A stretch of DNA of 64,000 nucleotides from an uncultured Pelagibacteraceae bacterium (GCA_902552805.1 CACDIC010000006.1:1-64000), one strand, 5' to 3'. Shown: positions 46,647 to 56,961, counted from the stretch's first letter. The notes: generated by a model from the sequence alone, not told the origin. Program-made: numbers and translations.

Positions 46647-47383
46647 GCATCTTGGAAGTTAACAACGTAAGTAAATCATTTGGTGGTGTTAAAGCAAATG
46701 TTGATATATCGATGAATGTTGAGAAAGGAAAAATAGTTGGTTTAATAGGACCAAATGGTTCTGGCAAGACAACTTTATTCAATTCTATTGTTGGTACTTA
46801 TCCAATAGACAATGGTTCTATTAAGTTTAATGGTAAAGAGGTTTCAGAATTACCAGTTCCAGTTATTGCAAAACTTGGTTTATTAAGAACTTTTCAGCAA
46901 ACACGAATTTATGGAAAATTAAATTGTGTAGAAAATATGTTAATTAGTCATAAAGGGAGTGATGCAAGTATATTTACAATATTTTCTAAAATACCAAAAG
47001 ATCTTACAGAAAAGGCTGAAAATTTACTAAATTTTGTTGGTTTATATCAAAAGAGAAATCTACGTGCAGGGGATTTATCTTTTGGTCAACAGAAGCTGTT
47101 AGAATTAGCAATGGCATTAATGAATGAACCAGAAATGTTATTATTAGATGAACCCACAGCTGGAATCAATCCAACTTTAATTAATGGCATTATTGATAGA
47201 CTAATAAAAGTAAATCAAGATTTTGGTATCACATTATTAGTAATTGAACATAATATGAAAGTAATTATGCAATTGGCTGAGGATATTTTTTGCTTAGCAC
47301 ATGGGAAAATGCTTGCAAATGGTTCACCAAATGAAATTAAAAATGATAAGCGTGTTGTAGATGCTTATCTGGGAGCTCAATAA
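46643..47383 (+). CDS. ABC transporter ATPase (LivG family)
   Basis: GLIGPNGSGKTTLFN, LSFGQQKLLELAMAL, LLLDEPTAGINP. Confidence 0.94.
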   Translation: MSILEVNNVSKSFGGVKANVDISMNVEKGKIVGLIGPNGSGKTTLFNSIVGTYPIDNGSIKFNGKEVSELPVPVIAKLGLLRTFQQTRIYGKLNCVENMLISHKGSDASIFTIFSKIPKDLTEKAENLLNFVGLYQKRNLRAGDLSFGQQKLLELAMALMNEPEMLLLDEPTAGINPTLINGIIDRLIKVNQDFGITLLVIEHNMKVIMQLAEDIFCLAHGKMLANGSPNEIKNDKRVVDAYLGAQ

Positions 47384-48168
47384 TGTCTAATCAGTACGAA
47401 GTTTTAGGTAAAGCTCCTGGTGTTAAAGATTTACAAAATTTATCTCCAAGTAATGTTCATCTGACAATAAAAAATCTCAATGCTGGTTATGGGAAAATGG
47501 AAATTCTCCACAATTTCGATCTTTGTGTTAGCAAGGCCCAATCACTTTGTTTAATAGGACCAAATGGTGCTGGTAAATCAACTATTCTTCATTCAATTTA
47601 TGGATTTACTAATATTTTTTCTGGCAAAATAGAAATTGATGGAAAAGAGATAACCAATTTATCCCCAGCTGAAAAATTAAAATCAGTTGGTATTGCATAT
47701 ATTTTACAAGATAATTCTGTTTTCCCTGATATGACTGTAGAAGAAAACCTTTTAATGGGTGGATTTATCAAAGATAAAACTGAGGATTCATTTCAAGAAG
47801 CTGAGAGAATTCTTGAGAAGTATGAAAGATTAAGAAATAGAAGAAATCAACCTGCGAAAGTTTTGTCTGGTGGTGAAAGAAGATTATTAGAAATTTCAAG
47901 AGCGCTGGTTATGAAACCATCAGTTTTACTTGTCGATGAACCCTCAATAGGACTAGAGCCAAGATATATTGAAATGGTATTTGAAATTTTAAGAGACCTT
48001 CAACAAAATGAAAAAAAAACAATTATCCTTGTTGAACAAAATGCAAAAAAAGGCTTAGAGTTTGCTGACATTGGTTATGTTTTAGTATCAGGACAAACTG
48101 CAATAGCAGGTAAAGGAGATGAACTTTTAAATAATCCTGATGTGGGACGCCTATTCCTAGGCGGTTAA
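47383..48168 (+). CDS. ABC transporter ATPase (LivF family)
   Basis: CLIGPNGAGKSTILHS, LSGGERRLLEISRAL, LLVDEPSIGLEP. Confidence 0.94.
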   Translation: MSNQYEVLGKAPGVKDLQNLSPSNVHLTIKNLNAGYGKMEILHNFDLCVSKAQSLCLIGPNGAGKSTILHSIYGFTNIFSGKIEIDGKEITNLSPAEKLKSVGIAYILQDNSVFPDMTVEENLLMGGFIKDKTEDSFQEAERILEKYERLRNRRNQPAKVLSGGERRLLEISRALVMKPSVLLVDEPSIGLEPRYIEMVFEILRDLQQNEKKTIILVEQNAKKGLEFADIGYVLVSGQTAIAGKGDELLNNPDVGRLFLGG

Positions 48169-48872
48169 TGATTGACTCAAAATATTTTTTGAAAGGTTTC
48201 GCATCTATCAAAGGTGTTGGCAGTCCAGCTATAGCCTTGGGAGCTAGCTTTATAGCAATTGGAGCTCTTTTAAAAAATATTGGTTTTACAATTCAAGAAA
48301 GTCTTTTTTCAACTTTTTTGACTTACGCCTTACCTGGTTCATTAGTGATGGCAGAGTCACTTATAATTGGGTCATCATTAATAAATATCTTCATTGCTGT
48401 TTGGTTAGTAAATGCAAGGCTTTATCCAATGACTGTCTCCTTAATGCCTTTGTTGATGCACCATAAACAACCTAAATGGAAATATTATTTATCATGTCAC
48501 TTTATTGCCGTTTCATCGTGGCTAATAATGAAAGATAATTATGAACAAATAAAAAAAGAAGCAAGGATAGATTTTTGGATTGGTATTGGCACAGCAACCT
48601 GGTCTGTAGCAATTTTCTCTACATTTATCGGCTACATTGCATCAGACTTTTTAAATAGAGATATGTTAATTGGGTTAGCAATAATTAATCCAATTTATTT
48701 TACTTGTATGATGGTGGGGGCGATGAAAACTATTAAAATTAGTTTATCAATCATCCTTGGTACAATTTTAGGTCCGGCTTTTTATTTTATATCTCCAGAG
48801 TGGTGTATTTTATTTGGTGGTTTTGTGGCTGGAACAATTGCATTTTTTATTGGAGAAATTAATGACAGGTAA
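48168..48872 (+). CDS. azlC: AzlC family branched-chain amino acid exporter large subunit
   Basis: FASIKGVGSPAIALGASFIAIGALLKNIGFTIQESLFSTFLTYALPGSLVMAE AzlC-like. Confidence 0.85.
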   Translation: MIDSKYFLKGFASIKGVGSPAIALGASFIAIGALLKNIGFTIQESLFSTFLTYALPGSLVMAESLIIGSSLINIFIAVWLVNARLYPMTVSLMPLLMHHKQPKWKYYLSCHFIAVSSWLIMKDNYEQIKKEARIDFWIGIGTATWSVAIFSTFIGYIASDFLNRDMLIGLAIINPIYFTCMMVGAMKTIKISLSIILGTILGPAFYFISPEWCILFGGFVAGTIAFFIGEINDR

Positions 48873-49185
48873 TATTTTTTTAGTAATCTTAATTACTTCA
48901 TTAGCGACATTTTTGTCTAGATTTTTAGGTGTTGTAAGTTCAGAAAATATTAAAGAAACTTCCAAAATATTTAGATGGTTTAATTGCTTGGCATACTCGA
49001 CGTTAGCAGCATTAATAGCTAGGATTGTAATTTTTCCATCAGGATTACTATCTGAGATAGATTACTTAGTAAGACTAATTGTAATGATTTTATCAATTGG
49101 GCTTTTTTTTATCACTAAAAAAAATTTAGTTTACCCAACAATTTTCTCTGCTATCATACTTACACTTTTTAGCAGTTATTTATGA
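48862..49185 (+). CDS. azlD: AzlD family exporter small subunit
   Basis: Small 4-TM protein immediately after azlC; start at 48862 (MTGNIFLVILITSLATFLSRFLG) preferred over 48814. Confidence 0.8.
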   Translation: MTGNIFLVILITSLATFLSRFLGVVSSENIKETSKIFRWFNCLAYSTLAALIARIVIFPSGLLSEIDYLVRLIVMILSIGLFFITKKNLVYPTIFSAIILTLFSSYL

Positions 49186-50096
49186 TTGAAAAAATTGACG
49201 GATTTGAAATTTATGAAAATAAGCAATCTCAAAGAATAATTAACATAGATATAGGAGATGATATTTTAAATAAACTTATTTTTCCTTTTAATAAGTTTGA
49301 TATCACTGCATTAGAATATAAACCATTTACCAGATTTACTATCGCAAAAAGTTTAGATGATTTAAGTAATAATAAATTATCTAAATTAATTAATAAAATT
49401 ATTAGAGATCGAAATACTGGTTGTTTTATTATTAAACCTAAAAATTTAATTTCTAAAATTGATGATAGTTTTTTAGTAAAACTTTCCACTGCAGTTGCAC
49501 ATCTTATTGGAAACCCTAATCATGATGCAATGGCTGGTAAATACTATGCTAGATTTCATGTTAAGCATGAGGATAGAAGTGACTCTTATTTAAGAAAGGC
49601 TTATAAAAATATGGATCTACATACTGATGGAACCTATGTAAAAGAAAAAACTGACTGGTTGTTAATGTCAAAAATAGAGGAAAAAAATGTTGAGGGTGGA
49701 GAAACTGCTATGCTTCATCTCGATGATTGGGAACATTGTGATGAATTATTTAATGATCCTGTTGGAAAAGAAGATTTTCTTTGGGGTTCTCCGAAAAGTA
49801 AAAATATTGATTATAAAGTTGAACATCCAGTATTTTCATCTGATAAAGATGGAAGAGCTCAAATTTCATATATTGATCAATTTCCTGAACCTAAAAATAT
49901 GAAACAAGGTACTTTTTTACAAAAATTATCTGATAGTTTAGAAGAAAGTAATAAGAAGATTATAACTAAACTTCCGGTAGGATCATCTGTGGTAGCAAAT
50001 AATTATTTTTGGCTTCATGGCAGAAAAGCCTTTAAAGAACACAAAGATTTAAGTAGAGAGTTGTTGCGAATTAGAGGTTCTTTTTTTATTAATTAA
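49182..50096 (+). CDS. glaH: Glutarate 2-hydroxylase-like Fe(II)/2-oxoglutarate dioxygenase (GlaH/CsiD family)
   Basis: ALEYKPFTRFTIAKSLDDL, LSTAVAHLIGNPNHDAMAGKYYARFHVKHEDRSDSYLRKAYKNMDLHTDGTYVKEKTDWLLMSKIEEKNVEGGETAMLHLDDWEHCDELF closely resembles E. coli CsiD as recalled. Confidence 0.88.
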   Translation: MIEKIDGFEIYENKQSQRIINIDIGDDILNKLIFPFNKFDITALEYKPFTRFTIAKSLDDLSNNKLSKLINKIIRDRNTGCFIIKPKNLISKIDDSFLVKLSTAVAHLIGNPNHDAMAGKYYARFHVKHEDRSDSYLRKAYKNMDLHTDGTYVKEKTDWLLMSKIEEKNVEGGETAMLHLDDWEHCDELFNDPVGKEDFLWGSPKSKNIDYKVEHPVFSSDKDGRAQISYIDQFPEPKNMKQGTFLQKLSDSLEESNKKIITKLPVGSSVVANNYFWLHGRKAFKEHKDLSRELLRIRGSFFIN

Positions 50097-50122
50097 TATA
50101 AATTAATCACTATAAGATATTT

Positions 50123-50890
50123 ATGAAATTAGGTTTTATAGGAACTGGAAAAATAACATCTTCAGTTATATCTGGAATATGTTCTTCAAAGCTTAATTAT
50201 AAAAGGATATTTATTTCATCACGAAATAGTCTTATTGCAAAAGGATTAAAAAAAAAGTTTAAAAAAATATTTATTGAAAAGGATAATCAAAAAATTGTTG
50301 ATAATTGTGATTGGATCTTTTTAGCAGTCACACCAACTGTTGGTGAAAAAATTATTAAAAATTTAAGATTTAGATCTAGTCAAACAATAATAAGTTTTAT
50401 CTCAACTATAAATCTTTCAGAACTTCGAAAAATGATAAAAGTAAAAGCTGACTTAGTAAGGGCCATTCCACTTCCGCCAATTTCTCTTAAAAAAGGACCA
50501 GTACCTATCTGCCCACCAAATAGAAAGGTTAAAAATTTTTTTAATAAAATTGGATCCACTATTGAAATTAAAAATGAAAAATTATCAATTAATTTCTGGT
50601 CAACGTCAGGGATGATGGCATCTTATTATGAAATATTAAATGTGATGAGTACTTGGTTGATAAAAAAAGGTATTAAAAGATCTGATGCACAGAAATATAT
50701 AACTACTTTATTTTTGGCTTTATCCGAAGATGCAGTTGTAAATTCAAAAAAAGATTTAAGACATTTAGTCAAAGAGTCTCAAACTTCAAAAGGTTTAAAC
50801 GAACAAGGTTTAAAAGAAATGAGTAAGAGCGGGGCTTATAAATCTGTAGTAAATGCATTAAATAGAATTTACAAAAGACTTAACAAATAA
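50123..50890 (+). CDS. Pyrroline-5-carboxylate reductase-like NAD(P)-binding protein
   Basis: KLGFIGTGKITSSVISGI; VRAIPLPPISLKKGPVPICPP. Confidence 0.8.
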   Translation: MKLGFIGTGKITSSVISGICSSKLNYKRIFISSRNSLIAKGLKKKFKKIFIEKDNQKIVDNCDWIFLAVTPTVGEKIIKNLRFRSSQTIISFISTINLSELRKMIKVKADLVRAIPLPPISLKKGPVPICPPNRKVKNFFNKIGSTIEIKNEKLSINFWSTSGMMASYYEILNVMSTWLIKKGIKRSDAQKYITTLFLALSEDAVVNSKKDLRHLVKESQTSKGLNEQGLKEMSKSGAYKSVVNALNRIYKRLNK

Positions 50891-50893
50891 TTA

Positions 50894-51679
50894 ATGTCAG
50901 AAAATATTTTAGAAATAAATAATCTATCAAAATATTTTGGTGGATTAGCAGCGGTATCAGATTGTTCACTCAAGGTTAAGAAGGGAACTATAACTGGGAT
51001 AATTGGCCCTAATGGATCGGGAAAAACTACCTTATTTAATTTGATTGCTGGAAATCTAAAATGTTCAGCTGGAAGTGTCATGTTTAACAACGAAAATATA
51101 ACTGATGTGCCTGCGTATGAATTATTTTCAAAAGGTTTGCTAAGAACTTTTCAAATTGCACATGAATTTACGAATTTATCAGTTTTAGAAAATTTAATGA
51201 TGGTTCCTGGTAATCAGTCAGGCGAACAATTGATAAATGCTATATTTAAACCTTCATTAATCATGAAAGAAGAAAATGTCATTAAGCAAAAAGCTATTGA
51301 AGTTATAGAGTTTTTAAATTTAGGGCATTTAAGAAATGAACTAGCAGGAAATTTATCTGGTGGTCAAAAAAAACTATTGGAGCTTGGTCGAACAATGATG
51401 GTAGATGCAAAGTTAGTTCTATTAGATGAAGTGGGTGCAGGTGTGAATAGAACACTACTGAAAGACCTTGGCACAGCTATTGAAAAACTAAATAAAGAAA
51501 AGGGATATACATTTTGTATGATTGAACATGACATGGATTTCATAGGAAGATTATGTGATCCTGTGATTGTAATGGCTGAAGGATCAGTATTATTTGAAGG
51601 TTCAGTGGAGGATGCAAAAAAAGACGAAAAAGTAATTGAAAGTTATTTGGGCAGGGGATCAAAAATTAAGGATAATTGA
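50894..51679 (+). CDS. ABC transporter ATPase (LivG family), second system
   Basis: GIIGPNGSGKTTLFNLIAG, NLSGGQKKLLELGRTM, LLDEVGAGVN. Confidence 0.93.
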   Translation: MSENILEINNLSKYFGGLAAVSDCSLKVKKGTITGIIGPNGSGKTTLFNLIAGNLKCSAGSVMFNNENITDVPAYELFSKGLLRTFQIAHEFTNLSVLENLMMVPGNQSGEQLINAIFKPSLIMKEENVIKQKAIEVIEFLNLGHLRNELAGNLSGGQKKLLELGRTMMVDAKLVLLDEVGAGVNRTLLKDLGTAIEKLNKEKGYTFCMIEHDMDFIGRLCDPVIVMAEGSVLFEGSVEDAKKDEKVIESYLGRGSKIKDN

Positions 51680-52389
51680 TAATGGCATTTTTTGAGGGAA
51701 ATAAGATGACTGGTGGATATGGAAATGGTCCAGACATTATTAATTCGTGCTCAGTGAATGTCGACAAAGGAGAAATTGTTTCAATCTTAGGTCCTAATGG
51801 TGCGGGAAAATCGACTGCAATGAAAGCAATGTTAGGTTTATTAAATTTAAAATCTGGCTCAGTAATAATTGACGGTAAAGATATTACACAATTGTCTCCA
51901 CAAGATAGAGTTAAGTCAGGAATTTCATTTGTACCTCAAACGAAAAACGTTTTTGCAGGAATGACTGTTGAGGAAAATTTAGAAATGGGAGCCTTCTTAA
52001 TTGATGAGAGTTATAATTCAGTAATCAATGAGATCTACGAATTGTTTCCAATATTAAGTGAAAAAAGAAATCAATTAGTTGGTGAATTATCAGGAGGGCA
52101 AAGACAACAGGTTGCACTAGGTAGGGCACTAATGATCAAACCATCAGTTTTAATGTTAGATGAACCCACCGCAGGAGTTTCACCAATTGTAATGGATGAA
52201 TTGTTTGATCATATTGTAAAAGTTAAACGCACAAATGTTGCAATACTTATGGTGGAACAAAATGCCAAACAAGCACTAAGTATTTCAGACAGAGGTTATG
52301 TGTTAGTCACAGGAGAAAATCGTTATTCAGGATCAGGAAAAGAATTACTAAATGATCCAAGAGTAAGGAGTTCATTTTTAGGCGGTTGA
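51676..52389 (+). CDS. ABC transporter ATPase (LivF family), second system
   Basis: SILGPNGAGKSTAMKA, LSGGQRQQVALGRALM, LMLDEPTAGVSP. Confidence 0.93.
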   Translation: MIMAFFEGNKMTGGYGNGPDIINSCSVNVDKGEIVSILGPNGAGKSTAMKAMLGLLNLKSGSVIIDGKDITQLSPQDRVKSGISFVPQTKNVFAGMTVEENLEMGAFLIDESYNSVINEIYELFPILSEKRNQLVGELSGGQRQQVALGRALMIKPSVLMLDEPTAGVSPIVMDELFDHIVKVKRTNVAILMVEQNAKQALSISDRGYVLVTGENRYSGSGKELLNDPRVRSSFLGG

Positions 52390-52390
52390 T

Positions 52391-53401
52391 ATGGATTATA
52401 TAAACGCGATTGTACTTTTATTAAATTATATTTTTGTACCAGCATTAGCCTATGGATCTCAATTAGCTTTGGGTGCAATTTTTGTAACATTGATATATGG
52501 GATCTTAAGGTTCGCAAACTTTGCTACAGGAGATATGATGTCTTTTGGAACCATGGTTACAATTTTGTTTACATGGTATTTTCAATCTTTAGGAATAAAC
52601 TTAGGCATTTTACCAACTGCTCTCATCGCGATTCCTTTTGCTATTATATTTATGGTTGGTTATATGCTTGTGATAGATAAATTTGTTTTTAAATATTATA
52701 GAGTTAGTAAAAGCCCCCCTGTTCAATTAGCAATGGTGAGTATTGGAGTAATGTTCGTTACCCAAGCCGTTGTTCGAATAATCATTGGCCCATCTGATAG
52801 AAGATTTTTTGATGGTGAAAAATTTTTAATTAAAGCCGGTGAGTTTAAAGAAATGACAGGACTTAATGAAGGCCTCGCAATCAAATCAACCCAGGTAATT
52901 ACAATTGTTGTAACATTAATTTTAGTTTCAACTCTTTTTTGGTTTTTAAATAAAACAAAAACAGGAAAAAGTATGAGGGCTTATTCTGATAATGAAGATC
53001 TTGCATTGTTGTCTGGAATAGATCCAAAAAAGATTGTTATGATTACATGGATAATAGCGGGAGTTTTAGCTACAATTGGTGGAGCTTTATATGGTTTAGA
53101 TAAAAGTTTTAAACCATTTACTTATTTCAATAATATGCTCCCAATTTTTGCTGCAGCTATTGTTGGTGGTATAGGAAATCCTTTTGGTGCATTTTTAGGT
53201 GGATATGTAATCGCATTTTCTGAAATTCTTTTAACTTATGCTTATAAAAAATTTTTCATTTATCTATTGCCTGAAAGTTTAGAGCCAAATACTTTAGTAC
53301 AATTACTATCAACAGATTATAAATTTGCGGTATCATTTTCAATTCTTGTCATTGTACTGCTTTACCGACCATCTGGAATTTTCAAAGGAAAAATATTGTG
53401 A
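52391..53401 (+). CDS. Branched-chain amino acid-type ABC transporter permease (LivH family), second system
   Basis: YGILRFANFATGDMMSFG; MRAYSDNEDLALLSGID; GGIGNPFGAFLGGYVI. Confidence 0.92.
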   Translation: MDYINAIVLLLNYIFVPALAYGSQLALGAIFVTLIYGILRFANFATGDMMSFGTMVTILFTWYFQSLGINLGILPTALIAIPFAIIFMVGYMLVIDKFVFKYYRVSKSPPVQLAMVSIGVMFVTQAVVRIIIGPSDRRFFDGEKFLIKAGEFKEMTGLNEGLAIKSTQVITIVVTLILVSTLFWFLNKTKTGKSMRAYSDNEDLALLSGIDPKKIVMITWIIAGVLATIGGALYGLDKSFKPFTYFNNMLPIFAAAIVGGIGNPFGAFLGGYVIAFSEILLTYAYKKFFIYLLPESLEPNTLVQLLSTDYKFAVSFSILVIVLLYRPSGIFKGKIL

Positions 53402-54768
53402 GAAAAAATTTAAATGTAATTGCAGCTTATACTATAATGATGGGATTAATTATTCTTGTTGGAATTTTTCAATCTTGGAATATAGCTTTATCAATCTTCA
53501 ACCTTTGTTTGATTTCAGCAGTCATGACAATGGGAGCTAATATTCAATGGGGTTATGCTGGTCTAATTAACTTTGGTATAATGGGCTATACTGCCCTTGG
53601 TGGTTTAGCTGCAGTTTTAATCTCTGTTGATCCCGTTCAAGAAGCATGGAGCGCAGGTGGATCTAATATTTTATTAAGTCTTTTACTAATAATAGGAATG
53701 GCATTAGCCGTTAGATACGTACTAAAAAAATATGAAAAATCAAAAGTTAGAACCTATATTATTGCAACTATTATAATTGCAGGAATAATAATCATTAGAT
53801 TTGTATCTGAACCTGGGATTGAGGCAATAGAGGAAGTAGATCCTGCAAAAACAGGATTTCTCGGCGGATTTGGTCTTCCAATTATTTTTTCTTGGATCGT
53901 TGGCGCTCTATTTGCAGGTGGGTTAGCATTTGTAATTGGTAAAGTTGCCTTAGGTTTAAGGGCAGATTATCTGGCAATAGCCACTTTATTAATATCAGAA
54001 ATTGTTATAGCAATTATTAAACATGAAGATTGGCTAACCAGGGGTGTAAAAAATGTTATTGGTTTGAAGCGCCCTGCACCTTATGAGGTTAATTTACAAC
54101 AAACAGATTGGTTTATAAATTTAGTAGAAAAATTTAATTTAAGTAAATTAAATTTAATAACAGATTTAACTGAAAGACAATCTGCTCTAAATCAATTTGT
54201 CATTGAAGGATCATCAATTTTTGTAAAACTTTGTTATTCAGGTTTGTTTTTAATTGTTGTTATCATTCTATTAATTTTAACTCAAAAAGCTCTTTATTCT
54301 CCGTGGGGTAGAATGATGAGAGCTATTAGAGATAATGAAGAAGCAGCGAATGCAATGGGTAAAAATGTGGTGAAACAACATTTACTAATTTTTGTTTTAG
54401 GTTCAGCTATAGTTGGAATTGCTGGTGCTATGTTGGTAACCCAAGATGGATTATTTACTCCAGGCAGCTACAGACCTATGCGATATACTTTTTTAATTTG
54501 GGTGATGGTCATAGTGGGTGGTAGTGGTAATAATTTTGGTGCAATTCTAGGAGGCTTTGTGGTTTGGTTTCTATGGATTGAGTCAGCACCTATTGGATTA
54601 TATTTAGTTAATTTAACAACAGCTGGTTTAGCTGATACTCACTTTTTAAAAGTTCATTTAATTGAAAGTGTTCCATATTTTAGATTTTTAATGATGGGAA
54701 TAGGCCTGTTATTGATTATGAGATATAGACCAAAAGGTATACTTCCAGAAAAAATAGAAATAAAATAA
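53398..54768 (+). CDS. Branched-chain amino acid-type ABC transporter permease (LivM family), second system
   Basis: GTG start; NIQWGYAGLINFGIMGYTALGG; GLRADYLAIATLLISEI; RAIRDNEEAANAMGKN. Confidence 0.92.
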   Translation: MRKNLNVIAAYTIMMGLIILVGIFQSWNIALSIFNLCLISAVMTMGANIQWGYAGLINFGIMGYTALGGLAAVLISVDPVQEAWSAGGSNILLSLLLIIGMALAVRYVLKKYEKSKVRTYIIATIIIAGIIIIRFVSEPGIEAIEEVDPAKTGFLGGFGLPIIFSWIVGALFAGGLAFVIGKVALGLRADYLAIATLLISEIVIAIIKHEDWLTRGVKNVIGLKRPAPYEVNLQQTDWFINLVEKFNLSKLNLITDLTERQSALNQFVIEGSSIFVKLCYSGLFLIVVIILLILTQKALYSPWGRMMRAIRDNEEAANAMGKNVVKQHLLIFVLGSAIVGIAGAMLVTQDGLFTPGSYRPMRYTFLIWVMVIVGGSGNNFGAILGGFVVWFLWIESAPIGLYLVNLTTAGLADTHFLKVHLIESVPYFRFLMMGIGLLLIMRYRPKGILPEKIEIK

Positions 54769-54772
54769 AAAG

Positions 54773-54844
54773 ATGAAATATATAATTTTAGGTGCAGCCT
54801 TTGCTTGGGCTTTATATATGGCTGATAAATATTTATTTTTTTAA
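54773..54844 (+). CDS. Possible 23-aa transmembrane microprotein MKYIILGAAFAWALYMADKYLFF
   Basis: Short ORF between livM-like stop and terminator; hydrophobic; below ORF-track length cutoff. Confidence 0.4.
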   Translation: MKYIILGAAFAWALYMADKYLFF

Positions 54845-54846
54845 AA

Positions 54847-54878
54847 AAAACCCCCAACATAGAAATGTCAGGGGTTTT
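54847..54878. terminator. Bidirectional intrinsic terminator between convergent genes
   Basis: AAAACCCCCAACATAGAAATGTCAGGGGTTTT, A-rich on one side and T-rich on the other. Confidence 0.8.
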
Positions 54879-54892
54879 AATTTTAAGATAAA

Positions 54893-56074
54893 TTATCTTT
54901 GTTTTTTAGTTTTGAATTTTCCGCCTTTAACTTCTTGTTCTAAGAAAGAACCTTCAGCTTCACCGACGCTAGTAAAAGTAACACCTGTTGCACCTTCGTA
55001 GTCAACTTTTTTACCTTTAGCTAATAAATCTAAACCTTTTTTAAGTTCACCCGGATAAATTTTTGTTCCGGGGCCGTTTGCAACATCCATCACATTTTTT
55101 GCAATTGATGCTCTGTCAGCTGAATTACCTGCTTGCATTGCTAAAATAATTAAAGCAGCTGCATCATATGACTCACCAGTGTATGGACCAGAACTGTCAA
55201 TACCAGCGGCTTTTGCTACGTCAGCAAAAACTCCAGCACCTTTTCCAGTTGAACCTGGCATTGAACCAAAAGACTTTCTTAAATCTTTTCCAAATGCATC
55301 AACTAATGATTGACCAATCATACCATCTGACAAAATAAATCTGTCAAATGCACCAGAGTCTAAAGAAGCTTGAATAATACCTTTTCCACCTTGGTCAAGA
55401 TATCCAATAACAGCTACTGCATCACCACCTGCTGAAGCTAGTGTTGCAACCTCAGAAGAATAATCTGCTTTTCCATCTTCATGAGCATTTACTGTAGTTA
55501 CTTTTATTCCGTGAGCTTCTACTGCTGCTTTATAAACATCAGCTAAACCTTTACCATAATCGTTGTTTGTATAAGTAATAGCTACACTTTTTACTTTTCT
55601 ATCCTTAGTAATATCTGCAAGAATTTGTCCACCTCTAGCATCTGATGGAGCAGTTCTAAAGAAATACCCTTTATCATCTAAAGTTGTTAATCCTGGAGAT
55701 GTTGCAGAAGGTGAAATCATTACTACACCATTTGGTACAGCAACATTTGATGCAATAGCACCTGTTACACCTGAACAATCAGCACCCATGATTGCAGCTA
55801 CACCTTGTGCAATAACACCCTCAGCTGCCGCTGTTGCCGCTGCTGAATCAACACAAGTTGAGTCTGCTCTTACTACTGAAATTTTTTCTCCACCTAATAG
55901 TGAACCTGAGTCAGATGCTTCTTTAAAAGCAAGTTCTGCAGATGCAGCCATAGCAGGTGTAAGAGATTCTATAGGACCAGTGAATCCTAAAATTATTCCC
56001 ATTTTTACTTCTGCAAAAACATTTGTTGTAAAACTTGATACAAATATAAACGCAGCAATAATTAATTTTCTCAT
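54893..56074 (-). CDS. Branched-chain amino acid-type ABC transporter substrate-binding protein
   Basis: Signal peptide; VKMGIILGFTGPIESLTPAMAASAELAFKEA; GAIASNVAVPNGVVMISPSATSPGLT. Confidence 0.92.
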   Translation of the reverse strand: MRKLIIAAFIFVSSFTTNVFAEVKMGIILGFTGPIESLTPAMAASAELAFKEASDSGSLLGGEKISVVRADSTCVDSAAATAAAEGVIAQGVAAIMGADCSGVTGAIASNVAVPNGVVMISPSATSPGLTTLDDKGYFFRTAPSDARGGQILADITKDRKVKSVAITYTNNDYGKGLADVYKAAVEAHGIKVTTVNAHEDGKADYSSEVATLASAGGDAVAVIGYLDQGGKGIIQASLDSGAFDRFILSDGMIGQSLVDAFGKDLRKSFGSMPGSTGKGAGVFADVAKAAGIDSSGPYTGESYDAAALIILAMQAGNSADRASIAKNVMDVANGPGTKIYPGELKKGLDLLAKGKKVDYEGATGVTFTSVGEAEGSFLEQEVKGGKFKTKKQR

Positions 56075-56211
56075 TATATTCCTCTATTTGTTAACAATTT
56101 ATAAAGACTAAATTAAATCTTATTTAAATAGATTTTCAACCGCCAAATTATCTTATTTTATAATGTCTTTATTTAAACTAGACTAATAAACAAAGATTTT
56201 TAAGGATTTTA

Positions 56212-56961
56212 ATGAAGTCTAATAAAATTCAACCACAATTTATCCAGAAATATAATCCCAGAATAGGATTAATTGCCTTAGCTACTGATTTTATAATTGA
56301 AAAAGATTTTATCAAAATAATTAAAGATAAAGATATAGATTTTTTCGTAAATAGAATTGAATGTTACAATCCATTATCAAAAGAAAATTTAATTAAAATG
56401 TCTGAAAAAGTTACAGATGTTACTAAAAATATTTTACCAGATGAAAACATAGATTGCGTTGTTTACGGATGTACTTCTGGAACTATAGCTGTTGGACATG
56501 ATACTATAGAGAGAAAAGTTAAAGAGGCGAAACCAAAAGCAAAAATTACAACACCAAGCACTGCAGCTATTAAAGCATTAAAAAAGTTAAATATAAAAAA
56601 ACTCGCAATATTTACTCCTTATAGTAAAAAATTAAATGATGAGATTATAGATTATTTTTCAAGTCAAGGTTTTGATATTGTTACTAATACTTATCTAGAT
56701 ATCGCAGCTGACTATGATATCGGAAAAGTAGATCAAAATTTTTTATTGGAAACTTTATCGCAAATAGAAATTAAAAATTCTGATGCCTTATTTATTTCGT
56801 GTACAGCTTTACCAGTCTTAAATATAATCGAAAGATTAGAGAAAAAATTAGGTAAACCTGTCATTACAAGTAATCAATCATTAATTTGGGATACTTTAGA
56901 AAGCATTGGAATGAATAAAGATATTCAAGGCTTTGGAAAATTATTTAGTTTAGATCAATGA
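56212..56961 (+). CDS. Asp/Glu racemase/maleate isomerase superfamily protein, EutA-like
   Basis: RIGLIALATDF, VVYGCTSGTIAVG, FISCTALPVLNII two-cysteine racemase pattern; paired with DoeA-like gene. Confidence 0.75.
   Translation: MKSNKIQPQFIQKYNPRIGLIALATDFIIEKDFIKIIKDKDIDFFVNRIECYNPLSKENLIKMSEKVTDVTKNILPDENIDCVVYGCTSGTIAVGHDTIERKVKEAKPKAKITTPSTAAIKALKKLNIKKLAIFTPYSKKLNDEIIDYFSSQGFDIVTNTYLDIAADYDIGKVDQNFLLETLSQIEIKNSDALFISCTALPVLNIIERLEKKLGKPVITSNQSLIWDTLESIGMNKDIQGFGKLFSLDQ

Noticed and set aside
55788-56111. ORF of 107 aa antisense to the substrate-binding protein gene
   Set aside because: Composition is the mirror of an Ala-rich CDS; the annotated gene on the other strand has clear SBP motifs and signal peptide.
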